From positions 1-64,000 of the forward strand of contig JBDHGL010000001.1 of assembly GCA_039589875.1 (NCBI GenBank): a stretch of DNA of 64,000 nucleotides, read 5' to 3'. The notes beneath the pieces are model-generated. The model was given only the letters and a program-made list of their open reading frames with translations, was not told the DNA's origin and made no database searches. This document shows positions 34,955 to 42,990 of this stretch, piece after piece. Within the stretch, counting starts at the first letter, position 1. Each line of letters opens with the position of its first letter. The position numbers and the translations under genes are program-made. Source of the stretch: G020351855 sp039589875. GTDB lineage: Bacteria > Gemmatimonadota > Gemmatimonadetes > Palauibacterales > Palauibacteraceae.

Positions 34955-36804
34955 CGGTCTGGGGAAGCTCGGTGAGGCCGGGCGCCTACCGGGATTCGAT
35001 CGTTCTCATGCAGCTTCAGGCGGCGCTTGCCGAGCTTCCTGGAGTGGAAGACGCAGGGGCCGTAATGGGTACCCCAGAGAACCTCGCACTGCTCGACGAT
35101 GCGTCTCTGCTCTCCACACCGCCCCCCGATGTCAGGCCGACGGACTTGCTCATCGTCGTGAGAGCCGAATCGGCGATGGCAGCCGGCAGCGCTCTGGCAA
35201 AAGCAGAGGGCTTCTTTCGGCGGGACAGGACCAGGGACGGTCCCCAGCTGCGTCCGCGGAGCATCGAGGCGGCGACGCATGTCCTGCCGGAAGCTCGCTT
35301 CGCCATCGTATCCGTGGCCGGCCGGTACGCCGCGGGCGTCGCTCGGGACGCGCTGGGTCTGGGGCTGCATGTGTTCCTGTACAGCGACAACGTGACGGCC
35401 CGCGACGAGGTCGACCTGAAGCGGTCGGCCGCGGAGAAAGGGCTTCTCGTCATGGGACCCGATTGCGGCACGAGCCTGGTCGGCGGTATCGGCCTCGGCT
35501 TCGCAAACCGGGTTCGGCGCGGCGACATCGGGATCGTGGCCGCGTCCGGGACGGGACTACAGGTCGTGGCCTGCGCGATTCACGAGCTCGGCGCCGGCAT
35601 CTCGCAAGCGATCGGTACCGGCGGACGCGATACGAGCGCAGAGGTCGGAGCGGCCACGGCCCTGCAGGCGCTCGATCTGCTGCGCAGAGACCCTGCGACG
35701 CGGGTGATCGTACTGATCTCCAAGCCGCCCGCCGAGGCAGTGGCGAAACGGCTGTTGGCTGCCGCCGCCCGGACCGGCAAGCCGACGGTGGTGGCCTTTC
35801 AGGGTTACCGGCAGGACGATCGTTCGCGGGCATCGCGCGACCCGGCACCGGCACCCGGCGAAGCCGCTGATCTCGCTTTCGCTGCCGACCTGGGAGAAGC
35901 CGGTGCAATCGCGGCTGCGCTTTCCAGGCATGGATCGCCCGCAGGGGAGCAGTTCATGGCCGACCTTCAGGATACGGCGATGAAGCCGGGCCGGCGGTGG
36001 AGGGTCGGACGCAAGCAGCGGCCGCTCGCCCCTCGGCTTCGCGGCCTGTTTTCCGGAGGCACGCTGGCACTCGAGGTGCTCCAGAAGCTGCAAGGCCGGC
36101 TCGATCCTCTGTACTCGAACCTGGCTGCCGAAGGCGCGGAGCCTCTCGAGGACGCCGAGCGGAGCCAGGCGCACACGGTGATCGACCTCGGATCCGACGA
36201 GTTTACGGTGGGCCGGCCGCACCCGATGATCGATTTCGATCTGCGCACCCGCCGGCTGCTGCAGGAGGCCGCCCAGCCCGAGGTAGGGTTGATCCTTCTC
36301 GACGTCATCCTCGGATACGGAGCCCACGCCGATCCGGCCGCCGAGCTGGCGCCTGTCATCACGGAAGCGGCGCGGCCCGATCTCGACTTCGTGGCCGTCG
36401 TGGTTGGAACCGACGAGGATCCACAGGGACTCGGCGAGCAGATCGCCCGTCTGGAGGATGCCGGTGTCGTCGTGTTCAGGCGTGTGGAAGACGCCGTGGG
36501 TTATGCGGTCGAGCGTCTCGAGGCCCATGTCGATGCGCCTGCCGGTGACGCACAGAGCGATAGCACCGAAGGGAGCGAGCGGGAAGCGATCGAAACGGAA
36601 GCCCGCGAGCTCGAAGCGAGCGAGCCTCCAGCAGCCGTCTCGCTGTCGGCTTTCGAGCCACCGATCGCAGCAATCAACATCGGCGTCGAGGTGTTCGGGG
36701 AAAGCCTGATCACCCAGGGAGCGGACGTCGCCCAGGTCGATTGGCGCCCGCCGGCCGGCGGCGATGCCCGGCTCATGGAGATTCTGGAGAAACTCGGGAG
36801 GTAA
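34951..36804 (+). CDS. fdrA: FdrA/AllF-family protein (oxamate carbamoyltransferase subunit-like)
   Basis: A 617-residue relative of E. coli FdrA, renamed AllF as part of the three-subunit oxamic transcarbamylase (AllFGH) that yields oxamate and carbamoyl phosphate from oxalurate. It resembles succinyl-CoA synthetase chains. The N-terminus has SSVRPGAYRDSIVLMQLQAAL, then a Rossmann region with GPDCGTSLVGGIGLGFAN and ASGTGLQVVACAIHELG, and a second ligase-type part (LRGLFSGGTLALEVLQ, RPHPMIDFDLRTRRL). An acidic low-complexity linker (about 525-560) leads to a C-terminal motif, VDWRPPAGGD. The start GTG 34951 overlaps the previous stop by four bases; the frame is open further upstream. Confidence 0.88.
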   Translation: MTVWGSSVRPGAYRDSIVLMQLQAALAELPGVEDAGAVMGTPENLALLDDASLLSTPPPDVRPTDLLIVVRAESAMAAGSALAKAEGFFRRDRTRDGPQLRPRSIEAATHVLPEARFAIVSVAGRYAAGVARDALGLGLHVFLYSDNVTARDEVDLKRSAAEKGLLVMGPDCGTSLVGGIGLGFANRVRRGDIGIVAASGTGLQVVACAIHELGAGISQAIGTGGRDTSAEVGAATALQALDLLRRDPATRVIVLISKPPAEAVAKRLLAAAARTGKPTVVAFQGYRQDDRSRASRDPAPAPGEAADLAFAADLGEAGAIAAALSRHGSPAGEQFMADLQDTAMKPGRRWRVGRKQRPLAPRLRGLFSGGTLALEVLQKLQGRLDPLYSNLAAEGAEPLEDAERSQAHTVIDLGSDEFTVGRPHPMIDFDLRTRRLLQEAAQPEVGLILLDVILGYGAHADPAAELAPVITEAARPDLDFVAVVVGTDEDPQGLGEQIARLEDAGVVVFRRVEDAVGYAVERLEAHVDAPAGDAQSDSTEGSEREAIETEARELEASEPPAAVSLSAFEPPIAAINIGVEVFGESLITQGADVAQVDWRPPAGGDARLMEILEKLGR

Positions 36805-36807
36805 ACG

Positions 36808-38049
36808 GTGGATGTGTCGGCAGCGAACGCAGCGGCCGTAGAGCGAATGATCTCCGCACACCCGATGCTGACGGAGATCGCGGTAGCCGGAGCAGTCATT
36901 CCCGGAATGCACGAACGGCTGTTACTGCACGCGGGCCCTCCCATCGAGTGGGAGCGCATGTCCGGGCCCCTCAGAGGAGCGGTGATCGGCGCTTTGCTGT
37001 ACGAGGGGATCGTCTCTGACGAAGAGGCCGCTCTCGAGATCGCCGGCGGCGGCGAAGTGGAGTTCTCACCCTGCCATCAACACGGAGCGGTCGGGCCGAT
37101 GGCCGGCGTGATCTCCTCCTCGATGGCCGTCTATGTCGTCGAAAACACGGCCGGCGGGAATCGGGCGTTCTCGAACCTCAACGAGGGATACGGGAAGGTC
37201 CTCCGGTACGGAGCCTACAGTCCGGAGGTGCTGGATCGCCTCCGGTGGATGAACGAGACAATGGCTCCGATCCTGGGCGAGGCGCTCTCAGCCTCGGGCG
37301 GCCTGGACATTCGGGCGCTCCTCTCGGAAGCCCTCCACATGGGAGACGAGGGGCACAATCGTAACAAGGCGGGATCGCTCTTGTTCCTGAAGCTGCTGTC
37401 TCCCCTCATCGCTGCGCTCGATGTCGACGCCGCCGAGGAGGCCCGTGTTCTGGCGTTCATCGGGGACAACGCGCTGAGCGTCCTGAACCCCGTGATGGCT
37501 GCCTGCAAAGCGATGGCCGATTCGGCTCACGGCGTGGAAGGCAGCACGCTCGTGACCGCGATGGCCCGAAACGGGACGGACTTCGGGATCCGCCTGAGCG
37601 GCCTCGGCGATCGTTGGTTCACCGCTCCCGCCCAAACGCCGGACGGTCTTTATTTCAGCGGATTCTCGAGCGATGACGCCAACCCCGACATCGGCGACAG
37701 CACCATCACCGAGACGGCAGGTATCGGCGGGTTCGCCATGGCCGCGGCTCCGGCTATCGTCTCGTTTGTGAGCGGCAGTCCCCAGGATGCGCTGGATGCG
37801 ACCCTCGAGATGTACGAGATCACCGTGGCCGAGCATTCCCATTTCACGATCCCGGCTCTGGACTTTCGGGGGACCCCCACGGGCATAGACATCCGGAAGG
37901 TAATCGAGCTGGGGATCACGCCGCGGATCAACACCGGCATCGCTCACCGGGATGCGGGGATCGGGCAGATCGGCGCGGGGCTTGTTCGGCCACCCATCGA
38001 GACTTTCGAGCAGGCGCTCCTCGCCTACGCCGAGGAGTACGGGCTATAG
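36808..38049 (+). CDS. DUF1116 protein, YlbE/AllG-like oxamate carbamoyltransferase subunit
   Basis: A 413-residue cytoplasmic protein that follows remembered E. coli YlbE (AllG) along its length. Shared landmarks are LLHAGPPIEWERMSGPLRGA, EFSPCHQHGAVGPMAGV and ENTAGGNRAFSNLNEGYGKVLR. Others are HMGDEGHNRNKAGS, TAMARNGTDFGIRLSGLG and GITPRINTGIAHRDAGIGQIGAG. AllG is one of three subunits of oxamic transcarbamylase in E. coli. The start GTG 36808 lies 3 bases after the FdrA stop. The third subunit (AllH, DUF2877) and a carbamate kinase are not in the window; the operon ends here because the next gene is on the other strand. Confidence 0.9.
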   Translation: MDVSAANAAAVERMISAHPMLTEIAVAGAVIPGMHERLLLHAGPPIEWERMSGPLRGAVIGALLYEGIVSDEEAALEIAGGGEVEFSPCHQHGAVGPMAGVISSSMAVYVVENTAGGNRAFSNLNEGYGKVLRYGAYSPEVLDRLRWMNETMAPILGEALSASGGLDIRALLSEALHMGDEGHNRNKAGSLLFLKLLSPLIAALDVDAAEEARVLAFIGDNALSVLNPVMAACKAMADSAHGVEGSTLVTAMARNGTDFGIRLSGLGDRWFTAPAQTPDGLYFSGFSSDDANPDIGDSTITETAGIGGFAMAAAPAIVSFVSGSPQDALDATLEMYEITVAEHSHFTIPALDFRGTPTGIDIRKVIELGITPRINTGIAHRDAGIGQIGAGLVRPPIETFEQALLAYAEEYGL

Positions 38050-38286
38050 ACCGCCGTCAGGAGGCGGGCTCGCAGGCTCCGGCCAGCCCAGAAGGACCCG
38101 GAGGAACCGCACGATGGGCCGGCCGAAAGCGCTCAGGAGCAGCATGATCCATACGTAGAAGGCAACACCGGCTCCCACCCAACCCGCTCCATTCGTGGGC
38201 GGAGAAAAGCGAAACCAGTACAGCAACCAGCCTCCGAAGGCGGTGACCAGGACGAGCAGTAGGAGTTTCGGCGCCGTCTCTTTCAT
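38044..38286 (-). CDS. Small two-helix membrane protein
   Basis: An 80-residue product with two hydrophobic segments (LLLLVLVTAFGGWLLYWF, about 8-25; GWVGAGVAFYVWIMLLLSAFG, about 35-55) and a Pro-rich tail. No family was recognised. Its stop overlaps the convergent AllG-like gene by six bases. The ribosome site upstream of 38286 is weak. Confidence 0.55.
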   Translation of the reverse strand: MKETAPKLLLLVLVTAFGGWLLYWFRFSPPTNGAGWVGAGVAFYVWIMLLLSAFGRPIVRFLRVLLGWPEPASPPPDGGL

Positions 38287-38328
38287 GCGTCTGCACCAGG
38301 TCCTTTCAAAAGGATCGCGGCTGGCCGG

Positions 38329-38625
38329 CTATGGTCGCCGGCACGGCGAAGTGGAGCTGCTACGGCTGGAGCGACGCTGTGGTCCAGCGCTTCCGCTACC
38401 GCCCTGTGTACTGCTCGCTGAACCCTGCCCGGTGCTCGCCGCTATGCAGTCGGCACCACCCTCGTATCCACCCTGGACGCTCTTGGCCCACACCATCATG
38501 CCTAACGTGAAAGCGAGCGCGAGCAATATGATGATGAGCACATACTCCGTCGTGTCCTGGCCGTTCTCCAGGCGACGGACCGTGCATACGGCCGGTTCTT
38601 TCTCCTGCAGGATACCACCTGACAA
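38329..38625 (-). CDS. Flp-type IVb pilin-like protein
   Basis: A 98-residue product with the Flp pilin core: GQDTTEYVL (about 22-30) followed by a hydrophobic helix (IIILLALAFTLGMMVWA). The Glu-Tyr pair is the hallmark of Flp/Fap prepilins, which are cut by a TadV/CpaA-type peptidase just before the hydrophobic helix. The start is TTG 38625, supported by CGGAGGT upstream at 9-base spacing. A Ser/Gly-rich tail of about 40 residues is longer than in typical Flp pilins. A second, shorter pilin with the same QDTTEYVL core is encoded at 40412-40588. No tad secretion genes are present in the window. Confidence 0.75.
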   Translation of the reverse strand: MSGGILQEKEPAVCTVRRLENGQDTTEYVLIIILLALAFTLGMMVWAKSVQGGYEGGADCIAASTGQGSASSTQGGSGSAGPQRRSSRSSSTSPCRRP

Positions 38626-38811
38626 GATTACGAACCTCCGCTCTACGAGACCAGACGGCCTGCTCTTCTGTCGAGACGCGTGGGCCAGGGGCCTTGTTCC
38701 GCCAAGAACTGCCCCTGCTGCGGAAGGGTGGGCCGGCTCCGTCGCGCGGTGACAAGCGCACAGCCGGATGCAAGCCGCATGCTAAGTCACGGCTCGGTCG
38801 GGGCTGGCCGC

Positions 38812-38994
38812 CTAGAAGCGGGACAGCCAGTCGATCACACCGCTCAGTGAGATCATCCCGTTGTCGACGCGGTCCGACGCGAGGAGGCCACCCGCCAACA
38901 CCAGGGCGAAGATGGTCAGGATCAGACCCAGATCTCCGTATTTCTTCACTGTCCCTCTCGTACGGGTCTTTCTCCGATAGACAGGGGCCGCCAT
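38812..38994 (-). CDS. Possible small single-helix membrane protein
   Basis: A 60-residue open frame with a basic N-terminus (YRRKTRTRGTVKKYG) and one hydrophobic helix (LGLILTIFALVLAGGLLAS, about 22-40). It lies on the same strand as, and 186 bases upstream of, the Flp-like pilin gene. No ribosome site is obvious and no family was recognised, so it is tentative. Confidence 0.4.
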   Translation of the reverse strand: MAAPVYRRKTRTRGTVKKYGDLGLILTIFALVLAGGLLASDRVDNGMISLSGVIDWLSRF

Positions 38995-39355
38995 CGCTCG
39001 CTACAGAGGGGGGGCAAGAAGTGCGCCCGGTACAAGACAGCTGTGAGCAGCCGCCCTAACGGTTGGGCGGACGCCAGATGGGACGCTTCGCCTCCAGGTC
39101 GTTCGAGGACCGTCCGCCAACCGATGCGCGGTCGCTACAGCGGCCTTTTCTCAGCCAGATGAGAGCAGGGGCGGCCCGAATGGAGCCGCCCCTGTGTCCC
39201 CTCTCTCCAGCTCGTGTGGAACTCTCTAGCCCGAGACCACCACTCGAAAGCCGGAATGCCCTACCGTCAGCGCCTAGATGTCGGCCAGTCCATGAACCTT
39301 ACGCACGCAGGCGAACTGCAGCCGATCCGCGCCCAACGCTGGGGGCCACAAGCGC
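38995..39355. other. Non-coding stretch with a strong hairpin
   Basis: 361 bases between the small membrane ORF and the beta-barrel gene. Apart from the hairpin at 39166-39194 I see no conserved coding potential, RNA gene or repeat. A plus-strand open frame (39063-39434) looks like chance. Confidence 0.5.
39166..39194. other. Perfect 10-base inverted repeat (hairpin)
   Basis: CAGGGGCGGC and GCCGCCCCTG form a perfect 10-pair stem with a 9-base loop. It lies about 160 bases after the stop of the beta-barrel gene on the minus strand. There is no T-run on either side, so it may be a terminator of the non-canonical kind or an RNA-stabilising element. Confidence 0.5.
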
Positions 39356-40354
39356 CTACGGCGGCGCGGTCTCCGGCGGTGCGGGTGGAAAGCCTCCCCA
39401 GGCCATCTGCCACGCACCCAAGAAGGTGTTGTAGTCGTTTCCCGCCGCGGTCGAGAGACCTAACGTGAAGGCGACCTTGACTCCCTGGCGCCTCGCAACC
39501 GGAACCGTGAGGGACACGCCGATTCGGTTGTTCGTCTGGGCGTCGCCAGATTTCTCGCCGTTGACGTAGAGCTGGCCGCCAAAGCTCTGTCGGGTCCCGA
39601 CAGCCGCCCAGAAGCCGGGGCCAAACACGTATGCGTAGTGCAGCTGGATTGTGAGCATCGGGTTCTGGGACTGGACGTTCTCACCGAGGAACTCGTCATT
39701 GTCGGTAAACAGCCAGCCGGCGGTATACAGCTCAACGAGCGAGCGGCCGATCATTTGTGACACGCCGACCCTGGGACTGAACATCCAGCGGTTCGTGCCG
39801 ATGTTGATGATCTTACTGGGATCGTATTGGCCCAACGGCACTCGGAGACGGAGGGAGGCTCCCCCTAGGGTTCTTGCCCGGTGTCTGACGAACTCGGGGC
39901 CACGCAGCGCCGGAGCCCCGGCAAAGAAGAACATGAACCGGGCGACCGGATCCCCGAACCCGGTCCGTGTGACAGCGGAGTCCAGCTGGGCTTCCTGGAG
40001 GGTCCCGCGCCAGCGTCCCGTGACGACCGGAACGATGGCATCCGCCTTGGCGGCCAGGCCGAAGAGCCCGAACGCCCGGCCGTATGCAAAGCTGAAGCTA
40101 TGGACGTCCCCATCAAGGTCCTGGACGGGGATCGTCTTGTCAGTGAGCACGGCACCGGTCGAAAAGGCATAGACCGCGCTAATCAGGTTGGAACCGACCG
40201 GTGCCGGGCTGAGGGCGCGAGGCTGGACATCCTGCCCCGCCAGGGACGTCGGCAGGAGCCCCGAGCAGGAGCTCAGAAAGAGCGCTAGCGGCAGCGAGCG
40301 GCGAATCAGCCAGATTGGTAGATGGTCCGGCATGATTGGTAGAGGGTCCGGCAT
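39356..40354 (-). CDS. Outer-membrane beta-barrel protein, transporter-like
   Basis: A 332-residue exported protein. The signal peptide (SLPLALFLSSCSGLLPTSLAGQ) is followed by alternating beta strands typical of the Phenol_MetA_deg-like/transporter barrels: GSNLISAVYAFSTGAVLTD, SFSFAYGRAFGLFGLAAKADAIVPVVTGRWRG, LGGASLRLRVPLGQYDPSKIINIGTNRW and HYAYVFGPGFWAAVGTRQSFGG. It probably forms a small outer-membrane barrel; the substrate is unknown. Two in-frame ATGs, 40354 and 40333, start tandem copies of the same 21 bases. The upstream one has GGGAGC before it and is chosen. The gene follows a Flp pilin by 57 bases on the same strand. Confidence 0.75.
   Translation of the reverse strand: MPDPLPIMPDHLPIWLIRRSLPLALFLSSCSGLLPTSLAGQDVQPRALSPAPVGSNLISAVYAFSTGAVLTDKTIPVQDLDGDVHSFSFAYGRAFGLFGLAAKADAIVPVVTGRWRGTLQEAQLDSAVTRTGFGDPVARFMFFFAGAPALRGPEFVRHRARTLGGASLRLRVPLGQYDPSKIINIGTNRWMFSPRVGVSQMIGRSLVELYTAGWLFTDNDEFLGENVQSQNPMLTIQLHYAYVFGPGFWAAVGTRQSFGGQLYVNGEKSGDAQTNNRIGVSLTVPVARRQGVKVAFTLGLSTAAGNDYNTFLGAWQMAWGGFPPAPPETAPP
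40313..40354 (-). repeat. 21-base tandem duplication at the barrel gene start
   Basis: Two copies of a 21-base unit beginning ATGCCGGACC differ at one position and encode MPDPLPI then MPDHLPI. The duplication supplies two in-frame start codons. Confidence 0.85.
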
Positions 40355-40411
40355 GCCTCGGCTCCCTTCGGATGGGAGCAACGGCCGATCGGAAGGACTG
40401 CTTCGCTCAGA

Positions 40412-40588
40412 TCAAGGAGGAGGTGTGCCGATCGCGCCGCCCGCCTGGGAGAAGGCGGTGTTGATCGCGCTGGCGAGGACGGCGATGCCGGCGGTGACTG
40501 CCAAACCCACGACCGCTACGAGAAGGACGTACTCCGTGGTGTCCTGTGCTGAGTCGTCTCTCCGTAGGTGTCCGAGGAATGCGCTCAC
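40412..40588 (-). CDS. Flp-family type IVb pilin
   Basis: A 58-residue prepilin of classic Flp size. There is a charged leader (MSAFLGHLRRDDSA), the processing-region motif QDTTEYVL (about 15-22) with the Glu-Tyr hallmark, a hydrophobic helix (LVAVVGLAVTAGIAVLASAI) and a short Gly/Pro tail. The start GTG 40588 is preceded by GGAGG at 4-base spacing; the longer open frame upstream has no support. It is divergent from the glucan phosphorylase gene. It is the second pilin-like gene within 2.3 kb, and the two share the core QDTTEYVL exactly. Flp pilins build Tad adhesion pili; the assembly genes must lie elsewhere. Confidence 0.82.
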   Translation of the reverse strand: MSAFLGHLRRDDSAQDTTEYVLLVAVVGLAVTAGIAVLASAINTAFSQAGGAIGTPPP

Positions 40589-40726
40589 CTTGCCTCCACA
40601 CTGAAGGGATCCGTAAACGATTGACACCACGGATTCTATCACGCGTGGGGGGGCCGTACGCAACTGTACGTCCCCGCGAGCGATGCGCAGCGCATCACGC
40701 CTGGTTCGAGGTTGCTGTCGCATCGC

Positions 40727-40778
40727 CGAGGTCGTACCCTGCTTCGACCTCGAGGCCCGCGTCGCTGTTCGCGGGCCT
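40727..40778 (+). promoter_or_regulatory. Two abutting perfect stem-loops upstream of glucan phosphorylase
   Basis: CGAGGTCG pairs with CGACCTCG (40727-40752, 10-base loop). Immediately after it, AGGCCCGCG pairs with CGCGGGCCT (40753-40778, 8-base loop), followed by TTTG. The pair ends 22 bases before the phosphorylase ATG. They could be a leader RNA structure or a weak terminator/attenuator. Confidence 0.55.
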
Positions 40779-40800
40779 TTGACCGTTTGGACGCGGCCCG

Positions 40801-42990
40801 ATGCTCGAAAGCGAATCAGAGCCCTCGGCGACGCCGACCGCCTGGCCGGCGGCAAGCCGGTTCCCGGATATCCCCGAGCGGATTGCCGGTCTGGGCAATT
40901 TCGCGATGAACCTCAGCTGGAGTTGGTCGCGGGACGCCCGGGCGCTTTTTCGCTCCATCGATGGCCCGTTGTGGCACCTGACGCGCCACAATCCGGTGAG
41001 GCTTCTCCAGCGCGTCGAGCGAGCTCGGCTGGTCAAGTGCAGCGAGGATCCGAGGTTCCTCGCGCTTTACGATCGGGTGGCGGAATCGTTCGCCAACGAC
41101 CGATCCGCGGACCAGACGTGGCACGCTCGAGAGTTCCCGGACCGGCGTGACCGGCCGATCGCATACTTCTGCGCGGAGTTCGGCCTTCACAACAGCGTGC
41201 CGATCTACTCAGGTGGCCTCGGCGTTCTGGCCGGTGATCACTGCAAGGCCGCCTCGGATCTCGGTGTGCCCCTGGTCGGCGTGGGGCTTCTGTACACCCG
41301 GGGCTACTTCGACCAGACGCTCCGGCTGGACGGTTGGCAGGAGGACGCCGACGCAACCTTCGACCTCTCCGGAACGCCGCTTGAGCAGCTGTCCGGACCC
41401 GACGGCGAATCGTACCTCACCTGGGTCTACTCGTCAGGCCGTCGGGTGTACGTCGCAGCGTGGCGACTGCATGTCGGAAGGGTACCCGTCTACCTGTTGG
41501 ACACCGACCTGGACGAGAACGACCCGCTCGATCGAGAGCTCTCCCACAAGCTGTACGCCGGCGGCGTCGATCTGAGGCTTCGCCAGGAAGGGTTGCTCGG
41601 CATCGGCGGAGTCCGGCTTCTTCGGGCGCTCGATATTCGGCCTGCAGTCTGGCACGCGAACGAAGGCCATGCCTCTTTCATGCTGGTCGAGCGGGTTCGG
41701 GAGCTGACGGCGAGCGGCCTGGCGTTCGAAGAAGCGGTGCACACGGTGCGGCAAACGAGCGTCTTCACGACGCACACCCCCGTCCCGGCTGGACACGATC
41801 TGTTCACGCACGAGCAGATCAAGGATTGGATGGGCCCCTACTGGGAGACGATCGAGCCCGAGCGAGAGCTCTTTCTGAAGCTGGGATACCACCCGGAGCT
41901 CGATCACGGGACCTTCCATATGACCGCAGCGGCCCTCCGGCTTGCCGGGCGACCGAACGGGGTGTCGGAGCGCCACGGCCGAGAGACGAGACAGATCTGG
42001 GCGCCCCTGTGGGGGGACCGTGACGCGCACGAGGTTCCGATCCGGCACGTGACGAACGGCGCTCACCTCGCAACTTGGACGAATCACGGCATCCTCGATC
42101 TCCTCGATGAGCACTTCGGCCCGGGGTGGGAGGCTCGAGTCGATGACCCGGCGTTCTGGGAGGGTGTCCTGGAGCTCGACGATCGGAGCCTGTGGGAGAC
42201 CCATCGCCGCCTCAAGTCCTCCCTGATCGACTTTATTCGCGAGGAGGCGCGGAGAAGGTGGCGCGACAAGTGGACGAGAGCGGCCCACGTGGTCGGAGCG
42301 GGCACACTACTCACCCCCTGGGCGTTCACCATCGGCTTCGCCCGGCGGTTCGCCGCGTACAAGCGGGCCGACCTCCTCTTCCGCGACCCCGACCGGCTGC
42401 TCGACCTCCTCACGAACCCGTGGCGTCCGGTGCAGGTCATCTTCGCCGGAAAGGCACACCCCAAGGACGAAGACGGCAAACGTCTGCTCCAAAGCGTCTA
42501 CGAGCACACGCGGGATCAGCGCTTCGAGGGACGGATCGGGTTTCTCGAGGAATACGACATGCACCTCGCCCACCGTCTCGTGCAGGGCGTGGACCTCTGG
42601 CTGAACGTCCCGAAGCCGCCACTCGAAGCGAGCGGGACGAGCGGAATGAAGGCGGCCCTGAACGCCGTACCACAGCTCGGGACGCTGGACGGCTGGTGGG
42701 CCGAGGGGTACACCGGCCACAACGGCTGGGCGCTTCCGCCGGCCAAGGGAGACGAGCCGGACGATCTGGACTCCGAGCACCTGTATACGGCGCTGGAACA
42801 GCAGATCGTGCCGCTTTTCTACGACCGCGACGAGCAGGACGTACCGCGCGACTGGGTGGAGCGCATGAAGCACGCACTGATGACGGCCGGCCAACGCTTC
42901 ACCTGCCGGCGCATGGTACAGGAGTACGTACGCGACTATTACGTTCCGGCCAGCCGCGACCCGGAGCCCGACGACCCGCCTACGTTCTAG
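40801..42990 (+). CDS. glgP: Alpha-glucan phosphorylase (GT35, DUF3417 type)
   Basis: Releases glucose 1-phosphate from alpha-1,4-glucans using pyridoxal phosphate. The 729-residue product belongs to the shorter glucan phosphorylase branch with an N-terminal DUF3417 region (IPERIAGLGNFAMNLSWSWSRDARALF, about 25-50). The core shows PIAYFCAEFGLHNSVPIYSGGLGVLAGDH, WHANEGHASFMLVER and FTTHTPVPAGHD. IFAGKAHPKDEDGK and the PLP site EASGTSGMKAALN (Lys617) complete it. It is cytoplasmic and breaks down the glycogen made by the neighbouring GlgA and GlgB. The ATG 40801 lacks an obvious ribosome site and is preceded by two stem-loops. The 3' end overlaps the convergent branching-enzyme gene by 11 bases. 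Confidence 0.93.
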   Translation: MLESESEPSATPTAWPAASRFPDIPERIAGLGNFAMNLSWSWSRDARALFRSIDGPLWHLTRHNPVRLLQRVERARLVKCSEDPRFLALYDRVAESFANDRSADQTWHAREFPDRRDRPIAYFCAEFGLHNSVPIYSGGLGVLAGDHCKAASDLGVPLVGVGLLYTRGYFDQTLRLDGWQEDADATFDLSGTPLEQLSGPDGESYLTWVYSSGRRVYVAAWRLHVGRVPVYLLDTDLDENDPLDRELSHKLYAGGVDLRLRQEGLLGIGGVRLLRALDIRPAVWHANEGHASFMLVERVRELTASGLAFEEAVHTVRQTSVFTTHTPVPAGHDLFTHEQIKDWMGPYWETIEPERELFLKLGYHPELDHGTFHMTAAALRLAGRPNGVSERHGRETRQIWAPLWGDRDAHEVPIRHVTNGAHLATWTNHGILDLLDEHFGPGWEARVDDPAFWEGVLELDDRSLWETHRRLKSSLIDFIREEARRRWRDKWTRAAHVVGAGTLLTPWAFTIGFARRFAAYKRADLLFRDPDRLLDLLTNPWRPVQVIFAGKAHPKDEDGKRLLQSVYEHTRDQRFEGRIGFLEEYDMHLAHRLVQGVDLWLNVPKPPLEASGTSGMKAALNAVPQLGTLDGWWAEGYTGHNGWALPPAKGDEPDDLDSEHLYTALEQQIVPLFYDRDEQDVPRDWVERMKHALMTAGQRFTCRRMVQEYVRDYYVPASRDPEPDDPPTF

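Noticed and set aside
39063..39434. Plus-strand open frame of 123 codons in a gene-poor stretch
   Set aside because: No ribosome site, no family resemblance, Pro/Arg-rich and overlapping the 3' end of the barrel gene.
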